DNA of 9,899 bases from NCBI GenBank assembly GCA_041749275.1, contig JBGTBQ010000080.1, positions 1 to 9,899 of the forward strand. The letters run 5' to 3'. The notes beneath the pieces were generated by a model that had not been told where the DNA came from, made no database searches, and saw nothing but the letters and a program-made list of their open reading frames with translations. The stretch's first letter is position 1. Every line of letters starts with the position of its first letter. This DNA is from JBGTBQ01 sp041749275. GTDB taxonomy: Bacteria; Acidobacteriota; Blastocatellia; Pyrinomonadales; Pyrinomonadaceae. Below are positions 1 through 5,631 of the stretch, one piece after another. Made by a program: the position numbers and the translations under genes.

Positions 1-90
1 TGTGCAGATGGATGCGAAAGACTGTATGCGCGCCGTGTCGATATTCTGTCATGGAGCGCAATCTAGCACGGGGCGTAAAACCTGCTAAAG

Positions 91-132
91 CCTTCGCCTG
101 AAGGCGAGGGTTTTAACCCTCCCCGACGGGGA
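91..132. repeat. Cluster of three small palindromes (REP-like)
   Basis: Three short hairpins follow one another, the first two sharing 4 bases (107-110) and the last two sharing T120. CCTTCGCC (91-98) pairs with GGCGAGGG (103-110) around a TGAA loop with one G-T pair. AGGGTT (107-112) pairs with AACCCT (115-120). TCCCC (120-124) pairs with GGGGA (128-132) around GAC. Such compact palindrome clusters are typical of dispersed REP-like intergenic repeats. Here the cluster runs straight into the AT-rich open frame of the next gene, suggesting that it marks a junction where the 5' part of that gene was lost or replaced. Membership of a repeat family cannot be shown from a single copy. Confidence 0.45.
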
Positions 133-205
133 CAATAAAAAGGCGCAACTGAACGATAGAATCAAAAAGCTGAAAATCCCGAAGCTGCTTGCCCAGCAGT
201 TAAAC

Positions 206-640
206 TTGCTTGATGACCCTGAACTTATAAAGGGAATTAGACTAATCCTTGAAGTGTTTTATGGTAAGAACTTTGAAATTGTTATCAATTCCGGCAGCCC
301 TGCATACTCAACTTTTCGTGGAATAATCAATCGAGATTGGCTTCGCATCAAACCTGAAATACTTCGATCATTATATAGTGGAGCAGTAGAGTCATCTTGG
401 ACAATGGTTGGACAAATAACTTCAACATCCATTCATACCATTGACAACCTTGATGCATTTAACACTGGCCTGACGGAAAATTTACCTATATCAAAAGGCT
501 TACGAGACCCCCTACGATACTTATTCAACCGGGTTAGAGCTTTTGAGGCCGCCCTGAATCAGAGCGGACTTAGGTTTGAACCTCTTGTCTGTCCTCTAGC
601 TATTTACAGAGAGTTAAAGATACCGGAACTGAGCGAGTAG
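206..640 (+). CDS. Hypothetical protein, probably 5'-truncated; integron-cassette-like gene
   Basis: The annotated start is a TTG with no visible Shine-Dalgarno, giving 144 aa. The same frame stays open back to about position 89 and already reads as plausible protein from about 131 (DNKKAQLNDRIKKLKIPKLL), so the true start is probably missing or non-canonical. The protein looks soluble, with no signal peptide or membrane segment. Visible features are a WTMVGQIT segment mid-protein, an amphipathic stretch around LRDPLRYLFNRVRAFEAAL, and a C-terminal PLAIYRE. This end pattern vaguely recalls uncharacterised families such as DUF6414, but that is from memory and unverified. The gene is clearly AT-richer than everything to its right, with rare-looking codons (ATA, AGA, TTA), consistent with acquisition from elsewhere. 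An attC-like site begins 14 bases after the TAG stop, the normal geometry of an integron gene cassette. Function is unknown. Confidence 0.6.
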   Translation: MLDDPELIKGIRLILEVFYGKNFEIVINSGSPAYSTFRGIINRDWLRIKPEILRSLYSGAVESSWTMVGQITSTSIHTIDNLDAFNTGLTENLPISKGLRDPLRYLFNRVRAFEAALNQSGLRFEPLVCPLAIYRELKIPELSE

Positions 641-653
641 CAGGGAAACACGA

Positions 654-757
654 ATCTAACAACGGCATGCACCCGACCGCGAATAGCGCGGCTCTCATCC
701 GCAAGACTTAAATGCCTGTTCCGTTGAATGCGCGGCGGGTGATGCCGGGCGTTAAAC
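654..757. other. attC-like integron recombination site
   Basis: The left box ATCTAAC (654-660) fits the R'' consensus RYYYAAC, and the right box GTTAAAC (751-757) fits R' GTTRRRY. Between them the arms form an imperfect stem: GGCAT (664-668) with ATGCC (742-746), CACCCG (670-675) with CGGGTG (736-741), and CCGCG (677-681) with CGCGG (731-735). Bases G669 and A676 on the left arm are left unpaired. These correspond to the extrahelical bases that tell an integron integrase which strand to use. AAC (661-663) against GGGC (747-750) forms the unpaired central spacer, and 682-730 is the variable loop. The 104-bp length is normal for attC. Recombination would be predicted between G751 and T752. The site follows the stop codon of the AT-rich gene, as in a cassette. 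No integrase or further attC is seen, so this could be a single attC lacking integrase. Confidence 0.75.
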
Positions 758-1061
758 AGTCGCCGCTAATCTCTAATCCTCGTCACGTCTCGCATACTTC
801 GGATGATCCGCCAACTCCACAACTTAATTGACCACAGCGCATTTTCGTTGCGGATACGCCCGGCCTGTGCTAAACATCCACTAGCAGGCCCATCGAGCGG
901 CAAGTTCGCCCCAGCTAGAGACCTTTCGATTCAGGCCATAGTGGTTCCTGTCATGCACGCATTCGTTTAAGTATGGAAGCTTGATGAAATATCGGATGGC
1001 TACGATCTCCTCATGTCCGTAGCTATTGGTTTTCCGTCTCTCCTACTTTGGAGGCGTAAAC
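758..1061. other. Gene-free region; leader of the PAS-GGDEF-EAL gene
   Basis: I see no credible coding region in these 304 bases. An imperfect hairpin lies at about 862-889 (GCCTG..CTA with TAGCAGGC). A cleaner one lies at 996-1026, where GCTACG (999-1004) pairs with CGTAGC (1018-1023) and is extended by three outer pairs. The second hairpin sits about 24 bases upstream of the Shine-Dalgarno of the cyclic-di-GMP gene, so it would be in the mRNA leader. I looked for a GEMM cyclic-di-GMP riboswitch and did not find one. The promoter could not be assigned. Confidence 0.5.
1050..1054 (+). promoter_or_regulatory. Ribosome binding site setting the GTG start at 1062
   Basis: GGAGG lies seven bases before GTG at 1062-1064. 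The alternative TTG at 1026 would place this Shine-Dalgarno inside the coding region and has no comparable site of its own, so the GTG start is preferred. Confidence 0.8.
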
Positions 1062-4000
1062 GTGTCTCGGCACTCGAATCAGTCCGGAGCCGCGGAGCGG
1101 GGCGAAGATGTGCTCCGCGCCGGCGACCTCGAAGCAGACGCGGTGGGCAGAGATGCGCCGGCTTCGATGTCGGTCGAGCGTCGTCTGCGCGAGGCCGAGG
1201 AGAAGTATCGTTCGATCTTCGAGCACGCCATCGAAGGCATCTTTCAATCAACACCCGATGGCCGCTTCATCGCCGCCAACCCCGCTCTTGCACGCATGTT
1301 CGGCTACGACTCTCCGGCGGAAATGATCGGGCGACTGTCCGACCTCGAACGGCAGTACTACGTCAAGCCGGGTCGCCGCGCCGAGTTCAAGCGGCTGCTC
1401 GACGAACTTGGCGTGGTGCGTGGCTTCGAGTCCGAAGTTCGCGGCAAAGACGGGGGCCGCTTCTGGATCGTCGAGGACGTGCGCGGCGTGCGCGATCCGG
1501 CAACCGATGAACTGCTCTACTACGAAGGCTTCATCCGCGACATCACCGAAAGCCGCCGCGCCGAGGAAGCCCTGCGCGAGAGCGAAGAGCGTTACCGCAT
1601 CCTCGTCGAAAACGCCAACGACATCATTTACACGCACGATCTCGAGGGCAACTACACCTCGATCAATATCGCGGGCGAGCGCGTGACCGGCTACACGCGC
1701 GATGAAGTGTTGCGGATGAAGATGACCGACGTGCTCGCGCCGGAGTACGTCGAGGTCGCGGCCCGGATGTTCGCGCGTAAGCTGGACGGCGGCGCGTCCA
1801 CCTTCTACGAGATCGAAATCATCGCCCGCGACGGGCGGCGGGTGCCGCTCGAAGTCAGTTCGCGCCTCATCTCCGAGGGTGGCAAGCCCGTCGGTGTGCA
1901 GGGCATCGCCCGCGACATCACCAGACGCCGCCGCACTGAGGAACGACTGCGCGAATCCGAGGAGCGCTACCGCGAACTGTTCGAGAACGCCAACGACATC
2001 CTCTACACGCATGACCTCGACGGCAACTTCACCGCCGTCAACAAGGCCGGCGAGCGCGTGACGGGCTACTCACGCCGCGAACTGCTCGGGATGAACATCG
2101 CGCACCTCGTCACCTCCGAGCACCTGAAGCCCTCGCGCCGGATGCTGGCCGAGACGCTGGGGGGCGCGGAGCCGCCCGTCACCGAGGTTGACATCCTCAC
2201 GCGCGACGGGCGGCGGGTGATCCTCGAAGTAAGCATCCGTCTCATCCACGAGGGGCGCCGCGTGGTCGCCATTCAGGGCACGGCGCGCGACGTGACCGAG
2301 GCCAAGCGCTCGCGCGAGGCGCTCGAGGAATCCGAGGAGCGCTATGCGCTCGCCGCGCAGGGCGCGAACGATGGGCTGTGGGATTGGGACTTGCGGCGTC
2401 AACGCATCTACTTTTCGCCGCGCTGGAAGGCGATGCTCGGTCACGCGGACGGTGAGATTGACGGTCGCCCCGAAGAGTGGTTCGACCGGATCCACCCGGA
2501 AGACGCGCCGGCTGTGAGGCATCAGTTGCGCGAGCACCTCGAAGGACTGACCGGGCACTTCGAGAACGAGCACCGGATGCTCCACAAGAACGGCGACTAT
2601 CGCTGGATGCACGCGCGCGGTATCGCCGTGCGCGACGCCGAGGGACGGGCCACGCGCATCGCCGGCTCGCAGACCGACACCACGGGCCGCAAGCGAGTCG
2701 AGGAACAGCTCACGCACGACGCCTTCCATGACGCGCTGACGGGGCTGCCCAACCGCGGCCTCTTCATGGAGCACCTGCGCCTCATCATCGAGCAGGCGAA
2801 GCGCCACCCGGAGCACCTCTTCGCCGTCCTCTTCCTCGACATGGACCGCTTCAAGCTGGTTAACGACTCGCTGGGCCACATCGCCGGCGACTGTCTGCTC
2901 GTCGAGATCAGTTGGCGTCTCAGAAAGTCTCTGCGCGGCGGCGACACCGTGGCGCGGCTCGGCGGCGACGAGTTCACGATTCTCCTGCGCGACATGGAGG
3001 AGCCGGGCGAGGCCGCGCGCGTCGCCGAACGCATTCACGCCGAGTTGGCCCGCCCGTTCGACATGGGCGGCAACGAGGTCTACACCACGGCGAACATCGG
3101 CATCGTGCTCTCAAGCATCGGCTTCACGCGCCCGGAAGATTTCCTGCGCGCCGCCGACACGGCCATGTACCGCGCGAAGGCGCGCGGGCGCGGCCATCAC
3201 GAGGTCTTCGATCAGGAGATGCACGCGCGCGTGTTGCAGATGCTGCAACTGGAAAACGATCTCCGGCGCGCGGTCGGGCGGGGCGAGATGGTGGTTCACT
3301 ACCAGCCCATCGTCGCGCTCGACACGGGGCGCGTCACGGGCTTCGAGGCGCTCGCGCGCTGGCGGCACCCGGAGCGCGGTCTCGTCGCGCCGACGGAATT
3401 CATCCCCGTCGCCGAAGAGGCCGGCCTCATTATCGAACTCGGCGCGTGGGTGCTCGAAGAGGCGTGCCGCGAGGCGCGCGGTTGGCAGGGACGCATGGGG
3501 CCGGGCGGCTCGCCCTCGGTCAGTGTGAATTTGTCGGGCAAGCAGTTCGCGCAGCCCGACCTGTTGGAGCGCATCCGTCATGTCGTCGCCGAGAGCGGAC
3601 TCGACCCGCGCTCACTCCGTTTGGAGATCACCGAGTCGGTCGTGATGGAGAACGCCGAGGCGACCGCCGAGACGCTTCAGCACCTGCGCGATTTGGGCGT
3701 CCGGCTCGTGGTGGACGACTTTGGCACCGGCTACTCTTCGCTCTCGTATCTGCAACGCTTTCCCATCAGCACGCTCAAGATTGATCGCTCCTTCGTCAGC
3801 CGCATGTGCGACAGCGGGGAGAACGCCGAAATCGTCCGCACGATCATCGCGCTCGCGCGCAACCTCGGCATCGAGGTTGTGGCCGAGGGCGTCGAGACGC
3901 CGGAGCAACTCGCACGGTTGCGCGCGCTCGGCTGCGGCTACGCACAGGGCTTCCTCTTCTCCGAGGCGATGAGCGCCGACAAAGCAGTGGAGTTACTGGC

Positions 4001-4064
4001 GCGCGGGGGCGACGCCTTCACGGACGAGGTGCGCGCGCCCGCGAAGGTCTTGCAAGGTCGTTAG
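1062..4064 (+). CDS. PAS(x4)-GGDEF-EAL cyclic-di-GMP signalling protein
   Basis: A 1000-aa cytoplasmic sensor enzyme for cyclic-di-GMP turnover. No signal peptide or membrane segment is visible. Four PAS domains lie at about 49-170, 178-290, 303-413 and 428-546, joined by helical linkers of the type LRESEERY; the second and third are close duplicates. The GGDEF domain (about 549-710) keeps GGDEF at 634-638 and an RGGD inhibitory-site motif (RxxD) at 625-628, exactly five residues upstream, as in product-inhibited diguanylate cyclases. The EAL domain (about 722-975) keeps EAL at 762-764, Asn823 (VNLSG), Glu855 (LEITES), Asp885-Asp886 (DDFGTGYSS), Lys906 (LKIDRSF) and Glu942 (AEGVET), the set needed for metal binding and phosphodiesterase activity. 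Both halves therefore look catalytically competent; which dominates in vivo cannot be read from sequence. The GTG start is chosen for its Shine-Dalgarno. The gene appears monocistronic, ending at an inverted repeat that faces a convergent gene. Confidence 0.95.
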   Translation: MSRHSNQSGAAERGEDVLRAGDLEADAVGRDAPASMSVERRLREAEEKYRSIFEHAIEGIFQSTPDGRFIAANPALARMFGYDSPAEMIGRLSDLERQYYVKPGRRAEFKRLLDELGVVRGFESEVRGKDGGRFWIVEDVRGVRDPATDELLYYEGFIRDITESRRAEEALRESEERYRILVENANDIIYTHDLEGNYTSINIAGERVTGYTRDEVLRMKMTDVLAPEYVEVAARMFARKLDGGASTFYEIEIIARDGRRVPLEVSSRLISEGGKPVGVQGIARDITRRRRTEERLRESEERYRELFENANDILYTHDLDGNFTAVNKAGERVTGYSRRELLGMNIAHLVTSEHLKPSRRMLAETLGGAEPPVTEVDILTRDGRRVILEVSIRLIHEGRRVVAIQGTARDVTEAKRSREALEESEERYALAAQGANDGLWDWDLRRQRIYFSPRWKAMLGHADGEIDGRPEEWFDRIHPEDAPAVRHQLREHLEGLTGHFENEHRMLHKNGDYRWMHARGIAVRDAEGRATRIAGSQTDTTGRKRVEEQLTHDAFHDALTGLPNRGLFMEHLRLIIEQAKRHPEHLFAVLFLDMDRFKLVNDSLGHIAGDCLLVEISWRLRKSLRGGDTVARLGGDEFTILLRDMEEPGEAARVAERIHAELARPFDMGGNEVYTTANIGIVLSSIGFTRPEDFLRAADTAMYRAKARGRGHHEVFDQEMHARVLQMLQLENDLRRAVGRGEMVVHYQPIVALDTGRVTGFEALARWRHPERGLVAPTEFIPVAEEAGLIIELGAWVLEEACREARGWQGRMGPGGSPSVSVNLSGKQFAQPDLLERIRHVVAESGLDPRSLRLEITESVVMENAEATAETLQHLRDLGVRLVVDDFGTGYSSLSYLQRFPISTLKIDRSFVSRMCDSGENAEIVRTIIALARNLGIEVVAEGVETPEQLARLRALGCGYAQGFLFSEAMSADKAVELLARGGDAFTDEVRAPAKVLQGR

Positions 4065-4075
4065 GGCGAAGAAAA

Positions 4076-4209
4076 ATTTGCCACAGAGACACAGAGGCAC
4101 GGAGATCAAGTAAAAGTAGAAAGAGGAGGGAGAGTTGAATCATTCAACTCTCCCTCCTCTTTTTCATTTCTTCCTTCTTTCTCTGTGTCTCTGTGCCTCC
4201 GTGGCAAAT
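4076..4209. repeat. Nested long inverted repeat, CACAGAGACACAGAG type
   Basis: The outer arms, about 4076-4105 and 4180-4209, are 30 bases long and complementary except at four positions, all of which are A/G differences that could form wobble pairs on one strand. They begin and end with ATTTGCCAC and GTGGCAAAT and contain the CACAGAG motif. Inside lies a perfect 21-bp inverted repeat (4120-4140 with 4142-4162). The element fills the space between two convergent genes. From general experience, CACAGAGACACAGAGGCAC-like sequences recur between genes in many environmental bacterial genomes, so this is probably a non-coding dispersed repeat. Confidence 0.75.
4120..4166. terminator. Likely bidirectional Rho-independent terminator
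   Basis: A perfect 21-bp inverted repeat has a single central base, so the real loop would open to a few bases around TTGAATCATTCAA. On the plus strand it is followed by a T-run (TTTTTC); on the minus strand it is followed by a T-rich stretch (TTTCTACTTTTACTT). It lies between the stop at 4064 and the convergent stop at 4245 and can serve both genes. Termination is inferred from structure. Confidence 0.6.
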
Positions 4210-4244
4210 CCGGGTCGAAAGTTTTTCCGCGACAGCGAGCGCGG

Positions 4245-4766
4245 CTACTTGCCGGTCAACTGGAACGACGCGAGGAATTTTTCGCCGTTCGTGCTCGCGG
4301 CGGCGCTCTTCGGGCGGACATAGAGAACTTGATAAAGGCGCGGCTTGGCCCAGTAGATGCGGGCGGTGAATGTCCCGGCTTGCGGCGTTGTGGCCTCGCC
4401 GACGAACTCTTTGCCGGGCGCCCCGTTCAGCGTGACGGCGCGCTCGCTCGTCAGCTTGCCGTTGACGTTGCGGATGGCGCCGTCGCGCGCGTTGTTGAGC
4501 ATCTGATCCAGATTGACGGCCTCGGCGGCTGCCGCCGGAAAATCGTTATAGCCGACGATGAAAGCCTCGCCGCCCTTCTCGACGGTGAACATGTTGATGG
4601 CGACGGAGCCGGCGGCGGTCGGCACCGTCTGCGTCTGCTTCTCAGCCTTGCCGGGCATCTCGACCGTGAACCCGCCTTCGCTCAACTTCTCCCACTTGGC
4701 GGGCAGAGAGCAGGCCGCCGCGGCGGCGATGATGACGAGCGCCAAAAGTTTGCACCTGCGGTTCAT
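4245..4766 (-). CDS. Small exported putative lipoprotein, function unknown
   Basis: The product is 173 aa. The N-terminus MNRRCKLLALVIIAAAAACS is a classic export signal with positive residues and a hydrophobic core, ending at Cys19, which could be lipidated; the lipobox AAAC is acceptable but not strong. The mature part begins KWEKLSEGGFTVEMPGKAEKQTQTV and continues with FIVGYNDFP, RNVNGKLTSERAVTLNGAPGKEFVGE and RIYWAKPRLYQVLYV. This pattern (FxVEMPGKP, then GxxGxEF and a YQV strand) occurs in small uncharacterised secreted proteins of Acidobacteria and Planctomycetes, possibly with a PsbP/Mog1-like beta fold; that link is from memory. The start is ATG at 4766 with GAGGAAG five bases upstream; the frame extends further upstream without a good start. 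It diverges from the redoxin genes and converges on the cyclic-di-GMP gene. A role is not assignable. Confidence 0.8.
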   Translation of the reverse strand: MNRRCKLLALVIIAAAAACSLPAKWEKLSEGGFTVEMPGKAEKQTQTVPTAAGSVAINMFTVEKGGEAFIVGYNDFPAAAAEAVNLDQMLNNARDGAIRNVNGKLTSERAVTLNGAPGKEFVGEATTPQAGTFTARIYWAKPRLYQVLYVRPKSAAASTNGEKFLASFQLTGK

Positions 4767-4938
4767 CTCTTCTTCCTCACTTTCAAAATTTTTCCCGACC
4801 GGAGCGGCGCGCAGTGTGACACAGACGCGGCAGGTTTGAAAGAGCCGCGCGCGCCGTCGGCGGCTTCCAAAGGCGCGAAGGAAAATCCATGAAGCAGACG
4901 CAGGTGTAAAATTGGTGTAAAACCTTGTGCTGTGAACT

Positions 4939-4966
4939 TTGAACTTTGAATCCCTGTTGGTAATCT
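4939..4966 (+). promoter_or_regulatory. Weak candidate promoter for the redoxin unit
   Basis: TTGAAC (4939-4944) and TAATCT (4961-4966) are 16 bases apart and resemble -35 and -10 hexamers only partly. The -10 lies 41 bases before the TTG start. It is suggested by position and partial matches alone. Confidence 0.25.
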
Positions 4967-4994
4967 CTTGTTCTTCCCAATAGGAAATTCTGAA

Positions 4995-5000
4995 AAGGAG
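4995..5000 (+). promoter_or_regulatory. Ribosome binding site favouring the TTG start at 5008
   Basis: AAGGAG lies seven bases before TTG at 5008-5010, ideal spacing. The nearby ATG at 5017 would be 16 bases away, so the TTG start is preferred and adds three residues to the signal peptide. Confidence 0.7.
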
Positions 5001-5007
5001 TCCGAAC

Positions 5008-5625
5008 TTGTCAGCCATGAAAAAGATTTACACATCCGCACTTCTCCTCGCCGCCGCGCTGGCGATTGCCGTTAACGTAACCGTCCCGAACGCCGTGGGC
5101 GCAAGCCCGTCGAACGGCGCCATCGGCTCGACCGTCGCCGACTTTAAACTGCCCGACGCCGACGGCAAGGAGCACGCACTCTCGTCTCTGAAGGGCAAGC
5201 ACGGCGTAGTGCTCATCTTCGTTTCGACCGGGTGCCCGGTCTCGAACGCCTACAACGAGCGGATGGAGAAGCTCGCGCAGGAGTACAAGGCGCGCGGCGT
5301 CGCGGTCGTTGGCATCAACGCGAACGCCGCCGAAACGCTCGACGCGATCAAACAGCACTCGGCGCAGCAGAAGTTCTCGTTCCCCGTCCTCAAGGACAAG
5401 GGTAACGTCGTCGCCGACCAGCTTGACGCGAAGGTCACGCCCGAAGCCTACTTCCTCGACGCCTCGATGAAGCTCGTCTACCGGGGCCGCATTGACAACT
5501 CGCGCAACGGCGACTCAATCAGCGCGACGGAACTGCGCGACGCCATCGAGGCCGTCCTCGCCGGCAAGCCGGTCGAGAAGGCGGAGGCGCTCGCCTTCGG
5601 CTGCTCGATCAAACGCGCGTCGTAA
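5008..5625 (+). CDS. Exported redoxin (AhpC/TSA-thioredoxin fold) with CPVSN motif
   Basis: The product is 205 aa. Residues 1-32 form a signal peptide (Lys5-Lys6, a long Ala/Leu core, likely cut near VGA-SPS). The mature protein is a thioredoxin-fold redoxin: the entry segment IGSTVADFKLPDADGKEHALSSLKGK (40-64), the strand VVLIFVSTGCPVSN with Cys76 (67-80), GVAVVGINAN (97-106), the cis-proline Pro145 in VTPEAYFLD, and RGRIDN (159-164). The usual CxxC is replaced by CPVS, so the active-site Cys is single, as in peroxiredoxin-like or AhpC/TSA proteins. A second Cys, Cys199 in the tail FGCSIKR, is a possible resolving or redox partner. It acts outside the cytoplasmic membrane. It is followed after six bases by a thioredoxin-hydrolase gene, so the two are almost certainly co-transcribed and perhaps translationally coupled. 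Its exact substrate is unknown. Confidence 0.88.
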   Translation: MSAMKKIYTSALLLAAALAIAVNVTVPNAVGASPSNGAIGSTVADFKLPDADGKEHALSSLKGKHGVVLIFVSTGCPVSNAYNERMEKLAQEYKARGVAVVGINANAAETLDAIKQHSAQQKFSFPVLKDKGNVVADQLDAKVTPEAYFLDASMKLVYRGRIDNSRNGDSISATELRDAIEAVLAGKPVEKAEALAFGCSIKRAS

Positions 5626-5631
5626 TCGAAG

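Larger units (their letters stand above)
4767..5007. promoter_or_regulatory. Divergent intergenic region with two phased direct repeats
   Basis: These 241 bases separate the minus-strand lipoprotein gene from the plus-strand redoxin gene and must hold both promoters. GGTGTAAAA occurs at 4903-4911 and again at 4914-4922, an 11-base step close to one helical turn, as expected for an operator bound by a dimer or repeated regulator. A further short tandem repeat, GAACTTT twice followed by GAA, covers 4934-4950. AGCCGC (4843-4848) can pair with GCGGCT (4860-4865). Regulatory function is inferred. Confidence 0.4.

Noticed and set aside
40..85. A second, degenerate attC end (GGGGCGTAAAAC) upstream of the AT-rich gene
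   Set aside because: GTAAAAC lacks the GTT core and no matching left arm or stem could be found.
758..1049. Cyclic-di-GMP (GEMM) riboswitch before the GGDEF-EAL gene
   Set aside because: The conserved GEMM core sequences and paired helices are not visible; only simple hairpins are present.
1026..1061. Upstream TTG start for the PAS-GGDEF-EAL gene
   Set aside because: The Shine-Dalgarno GGAGG at 1050-1054 lies inside this extension and fits GTG 1062; the 12 extra residues add no domain.
2070..3038. 322-codon minus-strand frame within the GGDEF gene
   Set aside because: Shadow frame opposite an unambiguous PAS/GGDEF coding sequence.
4135..4323. Short plus-strand open frame across the inverted repeat
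   Set aside because: It is made of the repeat arm and the antisense of the lipoprotein gene; no ribosome binding logic.
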